Below, one piece after another: positions 16,753 to 27,160 of a stretch of 64,000 bases of DNA. The stretch spans positions 42,998,054-43,062,053 of the forward strand of contig NC_090172.1 of the NCBI RefSeq assembly GCF_024679245.1. The letters run 5' to 3'. The notes under the pieces were generated by a model that had not been told where the DNA came from, made no database searches, and saw nothing but the letters and a program-made list of their open reading frames with translations. A program made the position numbers and the translations under genes. The stretch's first letter is position 1, and every line of letters starts with the position of its first letter. The stretch comes from Pseudorasbora parva (Eukaryota > Chordata > Actinopteri > Cypriniformes > Gobionidae).

Positions 16753-18273
16753 AAATTTTAAACAGCAAAATGTATCATGGCATTAAAAAAAAAAAAAATC
16801 CAAACACAATAAGCTTTACCATTCAAACCCAAATTTACACACATGGAATAGAGGCAGGTTCCTACCAAACTAACGGTTTACTGAACAATTCCTACCAAAA
16901 TTTCAAAAAAGTTTAAAACGTGACTGATTGTAATTATAAAATGTAATATAAGTGCAAAATTAGTATACTGTATTTACATTTACATAATAAATGAACAGTT
17001 AAAAGCTTGTTTAAGCCTGATGCGTTCATTCTGACATAAACCACTGCAGACTGTGTGCACCGAAAATTCCTTTTAAACACATATAAATTTGTATTATATT
17101 TGATAAATATACCTGTATTCAGTGTACTATTTGGACATGAACAGTTGATCAGAGATTTTGTTTGGTTATGTTACATAGATGAGTGAGTACGGTGTAATTG
17201 CGTACTGTGTAAATGAGGAAATTAGTAAAATGTTGTTTGTGTTCCAAACCGAAGCCTCTGTTTTGTCAGTGTTGTTTTTTTATGATTTCTTTGTTGTATC
17301 ATGACATCAAGAGGGAAGCCAAATCAAAGCAGCTTACTGGAAGAACATGGTTTCTTTCAATGGAAATGTTAACAAAATTATCATTCACACATAAATAACC
17401 TAGTAAAATGCTATAAAGGGATAAAATCAAGCTCAAATTAAGGGTTTTGACCAGCAAATGACATATATAACAGTCACATCTTGAGGCAGTCAGTGGATCA
17501 CAATATGTTTTCAACAGCATACAGGATAAAAAGTTTATTGTGGCGCTCTGTTTTCTTGTTGTTATCACATGATCAATATGCATGATACAAAAGATGAAGC
17601 ACTATGCACAGGATATTTAAAACAGTATATTTGCTTCAACTACAGCAAAGACTATTCTCCGCTCTTCAAATACAAAAAATGTTAGCCTTTATAGACAGCG
17701 TTTCTTGAGTAAAGTAAAATGCTGTACTTAAACATCCTTTCTTGCATTGCAAACAAGCATAGAATGAGATTGCACAGCACATTCTAAATGGAGGCAGTGG
17801 AGTTATGTGGTTTGACTAAAATTTTGAGGAGGCAATGGAGTTACGAGGTTTAGTAACAACATTACAATATTAAATGCTTTTTATTGGCTAAATATTTGTA
17901 AAAATGTAGCATTGATTTTATGAAACAAAATTCACAAAATATAGAGATAGGGTTTCGGCCTGACAGTGCGATGATTTGTAGCATTTATTTTTGTCATAAT
18001 CTATCTAAACAGTGCTTGCAAAACACCGGCCTAACTTGTTACTGCAAAACTAACATCACTAGCTAGTTAGTTAGGAAAATTCTGGAGCAGGGACATTAGC
18101 AAAAAGGAAACCCTCCATCACTGACTTCAAAGATCTCCAAACAAAGCCCCAAGAGACACATTCCTAAACAAAATCCACATGCTCCACCAAACTGTAAACA
18201 CACTGGGTGCTTAGCTATCTTTTGCCCCCCTGACTCAATTTATCAATGTCAAATACCTTAGAAAGAAAAAAAT
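16753..18273. other. Non-coding, AT-rich
   Basis: Unique AT-rich sequence with several homopolymer runs. I see no exon, RNA gene or transposon terminus. Confidence 0.5.
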
Positions 18274-18357
18274 ATCACCCCAATCAATCTGTAGACAGGG
18301 TGATGACTCACACTAAGCAGATCTGTGTCTCTGTTTGATAAACAGAGATGTTGGGCA
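18274..18357 (+). repeat. 84-bp direct repeat, copy 1
   Basis: It runs from ATCACCCCAATCAATCT to AACAGAGATGTTGGGCA. It is nearly identical to 22603-22687, in the same orientation 4.3 kb away, with a handful of differences. The two copies bracket the nested transposon stack at 18490-22294 but are not directly at its ends. Confidence 0.85.
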
Positions 18358-18767
18358 GGTCTCAGACCCCGTCACTGCTTTCAGCTCAGTCTAATGTCGA
18401 CTACTAATTGCCCTGCTGATGGAGAGTTACCTTTCATCGTGCCAATCGTCTGTCTTTTCCCATCCAGCTCCTCATTACACTCATTAGCTACACTGTTAAA
18501 AAAAATTGGTGAAATTTATGGTAAAAAAAAACAAAAACTTGCAGCTGTGGTTGCCAGAAATGTATCGTTTTACAGTACAAAAAAAACATATTTCATTAAC
18601 TGATATGTTAACTCTTTGCTAGTCACTGCCAGCATTTTTGATGATTTTCACAAAATGTTCATGGCCCCCAGGTAATTTTGTTGTACGAGTATTTAAACAT
18701 GCAATATATCAAAAGAAAGAACACAGATCTGCTTTAAAACTGTTTTATTCTAGCTTAAAGGCCCATT

Positions 18768-18863
18768 CACACCAAGAACGATAACTTTAAAGATAACTAT
18801 ATTAGTGTTCACACCAGTGGATTATATCAGTCTGTTCATTCTAAGCACGTGCTTGTCTGCCGC
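18768..18863. repeat. Fragment of GGCCCATTCACACC element
   Basis: AAAGGCCCATTCACACCAAGAACGATAACTTTAAAGATAACTATA resembles the terminus of a family that also appears at 42796-42830 (GAAGGCCCATTCACACTAA). It is cut by the TTAA element beginning at 18864. Confidence 0.5.
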
Positions 18864-19402
18864 TTAAAAGGGTTAGTTCATCCAAAAATGAAATTACTCA
18901 TGAATTACATACCTTAATGTCGTTCGACACCCGTTCATCTTTGGAACACAAATGAAGATATTTTTGTTGAAATCCGATGGCTCAGAAAGGCTTTCATTGA
19001 CACCGATGTCATTTCCTCTCTCAAGACCCATAAAAGGCACTAAAGACATTTTAATAGGCCTATCTCACTACAGTGATTCTACAATAATTGTATGAAGTGA
19101 TAAGAATAGTTTTTGTGTGCAAAAAAAAACAAAATAACGACTTTTGTCTTTTAAGTGACTTATATAGTGATATGGTGACTTATATAGTGATGGGCCGATT
19201 TCAAAACAAAGTTTCAAACCGTTATGAATCAGTGTATTGATTCATGATTCGGATTAGTTTTTTTGCGCACAAAAACTATTCTCGTCGCTTCATAAAATGA
19301 TTGTAGAACCAGTGTAGTGAGATGGACTTTTTAACAACATCTTTAGTATCTCTTAAGAGAGGAAATGACATTGATGTCAATGAAGGCCTTTCTGAGAAAA
19401 AA
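18864..19402. mobile_element. TTAAAAGGGTTAGTTCA element, right end lost, with internal inverted repeat
   Basis: It starts with TTAAAAGGGTTAGTTCATCCAAAAATGAAA, a diverged version of the terminus at 54535. Two arms of about 140 bp, 18978-19120 and 19262-19402, are imperfect reverse complements: the left has TCAGAAAGGCTTTCATTGACACCGATGTCA and the right has TGACATTGATGTCAATGAAGGCCTTTCTGA. No closing TTAA terminus is visible, so the copy is truncated. Confidence 0.65.
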
Positions 19403-19489
19403 AACCTTGAAAGATAAATCGTTCTGAAAGTGTTGTGCCATTATCATTACTTTATGAGAAAACATTTTGGAGAAAAAACGCTTACATAT

Positions 19490-21518
19490 TAGGGCTGTCA
19501 AAATTAACGTGTTATTAACGCGTTAACGCAAATTCATTTTAATGGCACTCATTTTATTAACGTGTTTAACGCAGTATGCATTTTCTGTTTGATCCGTGGC
19601 CCATAGTTGGAGAAATTGAGATCAGCCATTGACTTAAAGGTTGCAGCAGCAAACATTAATAGGGAAAGAAAAGGGTTAACAATAACATTACTGTGCAACA
19701 AGTGCAGTTATAGCCTACATAAGCTACCATATTTTCTGCTTAACTTTTATTAGACTCCAGGTCGAAAGAAAAGTGTGTTTTTACACTGAGCACATTTTCT
19801 GCAGTCTGAAGCTCACTCTCGCTCATATCCGAGCTAAATCATTAACACCATTTAAGGTATACAGTACATGTGGTTTATTAAACTAAATACATTACAATCG
19901 GCTAAAACGAATATGCAGGTTACTTTTCTGAACGAGTGCTCCCGTGTTTCTCTCACTGTTCAAGGAACACATATACAAAATACCGGTATTTCAATAGGGA
20001 AGGGGAGGCGCATCGCTTAAACGGTACACTACGTATATTCCTACTCGAGGAATATGGACCTCCACCAGGTATGGTGTGGTACTGGTGCACTCACAGGTCT
20101 GCATTACAGCTTTCACATTACCAGTTTTTCATACAAACTGTGCCCTGTTATGAACTAAACTGCAAGTGTAAAAACTCTATTTATATTCTTAAAATGCAAT
20201 AAATCACTGCTTATTCTGAATTTTTAAGCTTAGGCTTAAGAGACATGAATCTGTGACCTTTGATACATGTCTAGTCTTCATGCTGAGTGTGTGATAATAA
20301 ATGCATATTTGCATAAAGCATGCATATTTGTCCATACCCATGTTGATTACAGTATTAAAAACTTGAAACATATTAAAGCAGCACTAGGTAACTTTTCAAC
20401 CTTCATAATATATTTTTTAAGACTCTTGTGATGATAAATCGACTTACAATAGGTTGAATGACACGTCTGCCATAGCCTGATGGGGTCTGTATCGTTTTTA
20501 ATCGTACTAAACTTCGGGTTTTGGGTAGTAACCCGAGAACAAAAAGAACTACAAAATTCGACTGCTTTATGGCATATACGTCACTTCCACCAACACCCAC
20601 ACTTCCTTAAATTCAGACGTGCGAGCCCAACTTTGTTCGTCGGATAATATAGTCATGTCCGAAGCAGCAGAGACAAATAAGAAAGAAAATGTTTTGTTGG
20701 AGGAAAGCAATAAGAGGAAATGAAAAAATGATGGGATTAAAGGCAGGACGAGGATCAACATGTGACCAGCGTTTGCTCGTCGGCGTGAGCTGAAGGAGGC
20801 GTGCCCGACCGATGCTGTCATGCTTGTTATAGTGATTACCTACCACTCAAACATTGAACTGAAGTATCATATAGATTCTGTAAAACGGTAACCAATAGAC
20901 TACTATAATGACACTGACTTGTAAACGTGAGCATCGTGATTATTTGGCGTTTGAAAAAAATAAAACCCATGAAATTATATTCATATGACATGCTGAAACA
21001 TATGCCACTGACTGTAACGTTACCTGGGATGAAGACATTTCACACGTGCCGCCAGAAGAACACCTGCAGGTGAACTCTTGCAGTGTTCAGGTTAACTGTT
21101 AGTGCTGCACCAACCCGCGGCGCCACTTTTATGAAGTCATTTGGCGCGCACCGCACCACTGTATATATTTTTACAACCCGCCCCGCACCCGCGACCATTA
21201 AATATACATACGGGGTCCGCGGGTTATGAGACGACCCACGCATTACTAGTTCAGGGCTATCAGGGTTGTCATGTCAACAAATGCACGCGCGATGGCATCC
21301 CCCGTTGTAGGATGACAGCGCTTACGACAGTAGTTGAGGACATTATTTTTTCCAAACTGTAGGGGGACCCCGAGAGCAAAAGTAGCCAAGTGCTGCTTTA
21401 ATATAAGGTATATTTAGAACTGATAAAAATATACAATTAAATTGTGATTAATCACAAGTCAACTCATGACAATATGCGATTAATCACAATGAAATATTTT
21501 AATTGCTTGACAGCCCTA
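19490..21518. mobile_element. hAT-type non-autonomous element with 8-bp target duplication
   Basis: The ends TAGGGCTGTCAA and TTGACAGCCCTA (with one extra base: TTGCTTGACAGCCCTA) are inverted repeats. They are flanked by a perfect 8-bp direct repeat, TTACATAT, at 19482-19489 and 21519-21526. An 8-bp duplication and a TAGGG-type terminus are hallmarks of hAT elements. GTTAACG and GATTAATCACAA words lie near the ends. About 1 kb belongs to the hAT element itself and the rest is the nested insertion at 20373-21401. No transposase is detectable. Confidence 0.9.
20373..21401. mobile_element. TTAA MITE nested in the hAT element
   Basis: The left end TTAAAGCAGCACTAGGTAACTTTT and the right end AAAAGTAGCCAAGTGCTGCTTTAA form a 24-bp inverted repeat with few mismatches, bounded by TTAA. 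The interior is CpG-rich. A block at about 21096-21240 with CAACCCGCGG and CGGGGTCCGCGGGTT may be a further inserted fragment. It lies wholly inside the hAT element at 19490-21518, so it is younger. Confidence 0.85.
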
Positions 21519-21607
21519 TTACATATGCTATCAATTGTATCTGCTTCTTTTTGACCTGTATTTTGATCCAGAAATTCTGTACTCTTTTAGAAGATATGTC
21601 ATAACTT

Positions 21608-21756
21608 TCACATGCCTGTCCTGTCTTGTGTGGACATGTGGGTTTTGTTATGTTGAGCATGTGCTGTCATTGTCTGATCCCTCCCCCTTGTTATCTGATT
21701 AGTGTTTGATTTCTCCCACCTGTTCCCTCTTGATTTCTTCCCTTGGTCGGATCGTT
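21608..21756 (+). mobile_element. Partial LTR, plus orientation
   Basis: It matches about 140 bp at the 5' part of the LTR at 21758-22121, in the opposite orientation (TCACATGCCTGTCCTGTCTTGTG ... CACCTGTTCCCTCTTGATTTCTTCCC). It carries a short internal deletion around the TATA region and stops exactly where the inverted full copy begins. The two therefore form a head-to-head inverted repeat with arms of about 137 bp. Confidence 0.8.
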
Positions 21757-21757
21757 C

Positions 21758-22121
21758 TGTTACATAAACACAAAGGAAAAACTGGTGCAAGGATTCAAGT
21801 GCAAAAGGAGTGATTTATTAACCAAAAGAAACAAATACAAAACAAAGCAAAGAGAAAACAAAAACCATGAGGGGGCAAAATACATAATCAAAACATAAAC
21901 TCAAAAACATACCAACTGGGAAATCACGGTGAACCAGGAGACCTAGACATAACAACGATCCGACAAACACAAGGAGCTTATAAAGGGAAGAAATCAAGAG
22001 GGAACAGGTGGGAGAAATCAAACACTAATCAGATAACAAGAGGGAAGGATCAGACATTGACAGCACATGCTCAACATAACAAAACCCACATGTGCACACA
22101 AGACAGGACAGGCATGTGACA
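21758..22121 (-). mobile_element. Solo LTR of a retrotransposon, minus strand, 364 bp
   Basis: Read on the minus strand it starts TGTCACATGCCTGTCC and ends TTTATGTAACA, so it has TG...CA ends. It contains a TATA-like TTTATAAG (about 21978-21984) and a polyadenylation signal AATAAA (21814-21819) in the right order for an LTR. No coding region is present. Flanks show no clean 5-bp duplication, which fits the rearranged junction with the partial copy at 21608-21756. The class (Gypsy-like or other) cannot be decided from the LTR alone. Confidence 0.75.
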
Positions 22122-22204
22122 ATAATGCCCCGAACCGTATAACAGCTGGGAAGCGTTGTCTCATAAATTACGGAAATTTACATTAATGGTGGGGAAAGAG
22201 TTAA

Positions 22205-22602
22205 TATACCAACCTACTTAAATGTTCAGCCAATAAAAAGTTTTTACAGTTGCATTTTTTTACAATCTTTAACCACAATAAATGTTTTACAGTATGATGG
22301 CTGAGGGAGCATGTAGCACTATGCACATAAGTAAATATAAAAGAAAAAGCATGTGTTCGTTACCGTCTGGGTATGCTGGCTGAATGAAGGCGATTGGAGG
22401 CATTTCTGCTGTGTTAGTTATAATTCTGAATTCTGAAATAGAGTTTTACATTTATGCTACAAAATTGCATACATGTCATTAATATCAAGCGATTAAGTTT
22501 TAGTTGGTTAATATAGGTTAATTAGCCCCTGCTAGAAGATGACATAACTATACAATTTTTCTCCTTCAAAATCAAGTTTAGCTGAAACAAAATAATATAA
22601 AA
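22205..22602. other. Remnant of outer MITE then unique sequence
   Basis: 22235-22294 closes the outermost element. The rest is unique AT-rich sequence up to direct-repeat copy 2. Confidence 0.4.
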
Positions 22603-22687
22603 ATCACCCCAATCAATCTTCAGATAGGGTGATGACTCACACTAAGCAGATCTCTGTCTCTTTGTTTGATAAACAGAGATGTTGGGC
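22603..22687 (+). repeat. 84-bp direct repeat, copy 2
   Basis: It is nearly identical to 18274-18357, including GGGTGATGACTCACACTAAGCAGATCT. The similarity ends at GGGCA in both copies. Confidence 0.85.
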
Positions 22688-24419
22688 ATTAATATATGAT
22701 TTAATATGAATAAATATAAAAATATTCCATGGTACTATATATTATGTTTTGACCATTTTCTGAAAGGCTTTTAAAAGTAAGAAATGAGCTTACAGCTTCA
22801 GAGTGATTATTCATAAGTTTAATGAGAAAAGAATGGCAGAAGAATGGGTGATGTGAACAGTCAAGCAAATGCCATTGAGATAAGTGCTATTGATAGCTTT
22901 GTCCATGAATTGTAGACCCCATTGATTATTAATCCTAGGAATATGACCAGATTTTTAGAAAAACTCTGCCAGACAATTTAAACACAGCCTCCTGACCCTA
23001 CACAGACTCAAATTACCTCCATCTGACTTGTGACTTTTGGATAAGAGGGAGCAAAAAAAGGATAAATAAGCAATTATTGGCAGAGCTAACACGTATGGAC
23101 TCAGAGCTAGCTTAACCTGTTAAATCCGCAAACATCTAAATTGGCCTCGCTGAATTAATGGATAAAAAAATAAAAGATTAGACAGGCAACTACGAGAAGG
23201 CGAGAGGTTACAGCCTGTTCACACTGCTGACATGCTGGTTTAGCATCCTGCCCGCCTCTGCGGCACAAATTAGTATTTAGTCTGCAGCACCTCTGCGACA
23301 ACACATCATTTATTTTCAATTATCTCTGCCCGGATGAGATCGGGACAGTGTTGTTTTGATGCTGTCATTCTCTCTGTCTTCCTTAGAGTTTGTTTACTTC
23401 TAGGACATCCATTTTGTTTTGGTTCCTGCCAAATCACTTGCTCGCATCCTAGAATGCTCACCTTAAGGCCAGAGAATCGTCAATCCACTGACAGTCAAAG
23501 GTGGATTCATTTACCCGTTCTGCCTCGCTCTTCTTTTTCTTTCTCAAACATTACCTCTATTTTGCATCACAATTCCTGTCATCGTTTCCACGCTTGGAAG
23601 GAAAAAGGTCTGGACCTCCACTGTCTCCCTCATTTTGTCTCTTGCATTATGTCTCAGACAGTTTTTATGGCTTGTTAAACTGAAAGTGAAAATGACAGAA
23701 CGAATGGCCAACGACAGCCCGTAAGCGTACAATAGAATTAACATTCAGGCTGGGTTAGCAAGCCTTCAGTACAACAAAAACATGGTGTGTGTTTTGTTTT
23801 TTGGGTCTTGACTTTCTGCTCTTTTCTCATAGCAGCTTTGATAAACAGAAGAGAGACAGGTTAGAGGTTGCTTTACAGCTGGGAGATTAACAGGGTGATC
23901 CACAGACCACAGAGGGTGATTTATGTGTCAGAAGAACAGTAGAAAACCCTTTTCTGTCAGCCAGTATAATATGCACAGCCACAGCCTTATCTGATTAAAG
24001 CTGTGCTGTGCTCATTTGTCCTGTCTCAGTGCAAATATCTCATAAGTGACTTCTCCACCCTGACCAGACGCTTAGCTCACACCATCCAAACAAACCCTTG
24101 AGGTGTTATTGTTAAGGCTCCAAGGGCAGAGGCAGTCACGGCAATCCCTACATTCTGTTATTCACAGTCAGTGGATCTATTCAGGGGGAAATTTCTTAAA
24201 CACCAGGAGTGAGTATCACTTACAACTTAATTTATTACTGTTTGCTGCTAATCCCTGAGAGGGTCATGATAAACAGACTGATCCACGACTGCTGAGGGCA
24301 GGCAAGGTTCCTCTCCGAGACAAAGAAAGGCCAATTAGAGTTTCCAAAGAGTTTAATGAAATCAAGTAGTTGTTTGGGTAAAATCAAAATAATCAGCTCT
24401 ATTTTTACACCTATAAAGG
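22688..24419. other. Non-coding, no recognised feature
   Basis: Unique intronic sequence. Open frames at 23334-23744 on both strands are unrecognised. There are no transposon termini. Confidence 0.45.
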
Positions 24420-25110
24420 TGTAACGTAACTGCTCTGAGACAGAAAGTAGGATCCAAACGCAGTGTTTATTCAGAGGGTTATCCACAATCATAGTCAAAA
24501 CCAGGCAGTAGGTCATGCAAGCAGTCCAAACAGGCAAACAAGACAGGAGAGACAGGCAAAAGGGTAATCCACGGAACAGACAAGTAATCCAATACCAGAG
24601 ACAAGAAACTAGGGAAAATGCTCAGAAATGCAGTATTACAACAAACAAGACTTCGCAGTGAATGGCAGAGTGAAAATAGGCCCTGTCCCAAATGGCACAT
24701 TTCATGTCTTGTGGACTTACAATGGCCATTGAGTAAGTGAGTCTATTAAGTCAACAAGACCATAGGGTGTCCCATTCGTCATTTAAGCTTAAAGAAGGGT
24801 GCTCATGAGTTTGCTTTAGCTGAGCCCGCAAGTTTGCAAGCTACGCAGATGACTTCTAACCAGCAGTCAAAGCTGCATTGCGTCATGAAAGTGTGGACTC
24901 AGAGGAAGACCGTAAGGGTTTAGGGTGCCATTCAGGACAGGGCCATAGGCAGAGGTAATAAGGTAATGAAACATAGGTGTAAACAGTGTAAAGAGCGCTA
25001 ATGAGTCCAGGAAAAGGATTATGGGTAATGTAGTCTATGACAGAATGAAAGTCCGGGGTGGAGTGCCCTTTGGTGGTGATCACAGGCACTCACACTGGAG
25101 AATTGTGACA
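24420..25110 (-). mobile_element. Solo LTR with 5-bp target duplication, split by a MITE
   Basis: On the minus strand the LTR runs from TGTCACAATTCTCCAGTG to GCAGTTACGTTACACA. It contains AATAAA (24468-24473) late in the LTR. It is flanked by identical AAAGG at 24415-24419 and 25111-25115, the 5-bp duplication expected of LTR retrotransposon integration. Removing the MITE at 24679-24944 leaves about 425 bp. No internal retroelement sequence remains, so it is a recombined solo LTR. Its orientation is the same as the host gene. Confidence 0.85.
24679..24944. mobile_element. 266-bp MITE with GGCCCTGTCC ends, inside the solo LTR
   Basis: The ends GGCCCTGTCC(CAAATGGC) and (GCCATTCA)GGACAGGGCC are inverted repeats, and ATA flanks both sides, giving a 3-bp duplication. 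A second, longer but 3'-truncated copy lies at 58765-59054 and shares GGTGTCCCATTCG and CTGAGCCCGCAAGTTTGC. It is non-coding. The 3-bp target size would fit PIF/Harbinger; that is inference. Confidence 0.85.
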
Positions 25111-25309
25111 AAAGGCATTTAACATAAAATGGTAGAATATAATAGATTTTTAAAAATAACATTAAAAATATAGTGTTCTTGGCTACTATCTAGTTTCACA
25201 GTCAACAGATATCAAGCATGCATGCCAAGTATTTTATCATAAATAACTCTTACATGGGTCATATACGGGGGCCCAGTAGTGCAGCCATACTAAATTAATC
25301 CACAACACA

Positions 25310-25402
25310 AAGACAACCGTTTATCCCGCCCCTCGGATTGAGCCCTGTTAATGGTGAGTTTCCAGACCAAACATCTTGATGTGGGTCTGACTTGTCAGGC
25401 TA
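25310..25402 (-). repeat. Inserted terminus of the TAGCCTGACAAG MITE
   Basis: The reverse complement starts TAGCCTGACAAGTCAGACCCACATCAAGATG and matches the left end of the MITE at 36226-36750 almost base for base over about 88 bp. It is an end fragment, lying just inside the left TIR of the minisatellite element. Confidence 0.85.
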
Positions 25403-25563
25403 TGAAATTGCCACAACACAACAGAAACGAGGCAAAACAACGGAAACGCTCCCGACCACGAGGGGGCTCTCGGAGTGCAATGAAGTTAGTTTTCCTTGCC
25501 ATTGTTCTATAGATTGGTCATTCTTACAAAGATATAAACACTACAATCAGTTTTAAGTGTGTA

Positions 25564-27160
25564 ACCATTGTGCCTTGTTTCTGTTGTGTTGTGGCGATTT
25601 CGTTGTGTTGTGCTTTGTTTCCGTTGTGTTGTAGTGATTTAGTTGTGTTGTGCCTTGTTTCTGTTGTGTTGTGGTGATTTCGTTGTGTTGTGCCTTGTTT
25701 CTGTTGTGTTGTGGGGATTTCGTTGTGTTGTGGTGATTTCGTTGTGTTGTCTTGTTTCCGTTGTGTTGTGGTGATTTCGTTGTGTTGTGGTGATTTCGTT
25801 GTGTTGTCTTGTTTCCGTTGTGTTGTGGTGATTTCGTTGTGTTGTGTCTTGTTTCCGTTGTGTTGTGGTGATTTCGTTGTGTTGTGCCTTGTTTCCGTTG
25901 TGTTGTGCCTTGTTTCCGTTGTGTTGTGCCTTGTTTCTGTTGTGTTGTGCCTTGTTTCCGTTGTGTTGTGGTGATTTCGTTGTGTTGTGCCTTGTTTCCG
26001 TTGTGTTGTGCCTTGTTTCCGTTGTGTTGTGGTGATTTCGTTGTGTTGTGCCTTGTTTCCGTTGTGTTGTGGTGATTTCGTTGTGTTGTGGCTCGTTTCC
26101 GTTGTGTTGTGGTGATTTCGTTGTGTTGTGCCTTGTTTCCGTTGTGTTGTGGTGATTTCGTTGTGTTGTGGCTCGTTTCCGTTGTGTTGTGGTGATTTCG
26201 TTGTGATGTGGCTCGTTTCCGTTGTGTTGTGGCTCGTTTCCATTGTGTTGTGGTGATTTCGTTGTGTTGTGGTGATTTCGTTGTGTTGTGGCTCGTTTCC
26301 ATTGTGTTGTGGTGATTTCGTTGTGTTGTGGCTCGTTTCCGTTGTGTTGTGGCTCGTTTCCATTGTGTTGTGGTGATTTCGTTGTGTTGTGGCTCGTTTC
26401 CATTGTGTTGTGGTGATTTCGTTGTGTTGTGGTGATTTCGTTGTGTTGTGGCTCGTTTCCGTTGTGTTGTGGCTCGTTTCCATTGTGTTGTGGCTCGTTT
26501 CCATTGTGTTGTGGTGATTTCGTTGTGTTGTGGTGATTTCGTTGTGTTGTGGTGATTTCATTGTGTTGTGCCTTGTTTCCGTTGTGTTGTGGCGGTTTCG
26601 TTGTGTTGTGGCTCGTTTCCATTTTGTTGTGGTGATTTCGTTGTGTTGTGCCTTGTTTCTGTTGTGTTGTGGTGATTTCGTTGTGTTGTGCCTTGTTTCT
26701 GTTGTGTTGTGGTGATTTCGTTGTGTTGTGGTGATTTCGTTGTGTTGTGGTGATTTCGTTGTGTTGTGGTGATTTCGTTGTGTTGTGGTGATTTCGTTGT
26801 GTTGTGGTGATTTCGTTGTGTTGTGGTGATTTCGTTGTGTTGTGCCTTGTTTCTGTTGTGTTGTGGTGATTTCGTTGTGTTGTGCCTTGTTTCTGTTGTG
26901 TTGTGGTGATTTCGTTGTGTTGTGGTGATTTCGTTGTGTTGTGGTGATTTCGTTGTGTTGTGGTGATTTCGTTGTGTTGTGGCTCGTTTCCTTTGTGTTG
27001 TGGGGATTTCGTTGTGTTGTGGTGATTTCGTTGTGTTGTGCCTTGTTTCTTTTGTGTTGTGGTGATTTCGTTGTGTTGTGCCTTGTTTCCGTTGTGTTGT
27101 GGTGATTTCGTTGTGTTGTGCCTTGTTTCCGTTGTGTTGTGGTGATTTTGTTGTGTTGTG
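25564..27160. repeat. 1.6-kb minisatellite of 19- and 21-bp units
   Basis: Three interleaved unit types share the core GTTGTGTTGTG: GTGATTTCGTTGTGTTGTG (19 bp), CCTTGTTTCCGTTGTGTTGTG (21 bp) and GCTCGTTTCCGTTGTGTTGTG (21 bp). Runs of identical 19-bp units occur at about 26712-26840. All minus-strand frames and several plus-strand frames are open for hundreds of codons (up to 345) because the units lack stops; these are not proteins. The minus-strand transcript of the host gene would carry ACAACACAAC-rich RNA here. Confidence 0.97.

Larger units (their letters stand above)
18608..22204. mobile_element. Second layer: TTAA element TTAACTCTTTGC...GGGGAAAGAGTTAA
   Basis: The left end TTAACTCTTTGCTAG pairs with GGGGAAAGAGTTAA on the right. 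TTAA is present at both boundaries. It sits within the older 18490-22294 element and is itself interrupted by the elements at 18864, 19490 and 21758. The assignment rests on short termini plus coherent nesting. Confidence 0.55.
18490..22294. mobile_element. Outermost element of a nested transposon stack (ACACTGTTAAAAA type)
   Basis: The left end ACACTGTTAAAAAAAATTGGTGAAATTTATGG and the words TTGCAGCTGTGGTTGCCAGAAAT resemble a common cyprinid MITE with ACACTGTAAAA termini. Matching TTTTTACAGTTGCATTTTTTTACA and TTTTACAGTA lie at 22235-22294. The material between is accounted for by later insertions, so the original element would be only about 200 bp. Confidence 0.5.

Noticed and set aside
25524..26715. 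Open frames of up to 345 codons (Asn/His/Thr/Gln-rich on the minus strand, Cys/Val-rich on the plus strand)
   Set aside because: They are translations of the 19/21-bp minisatellite, which lacks stops in several frames on both strands. There is no start context, splice sites or family similarity.
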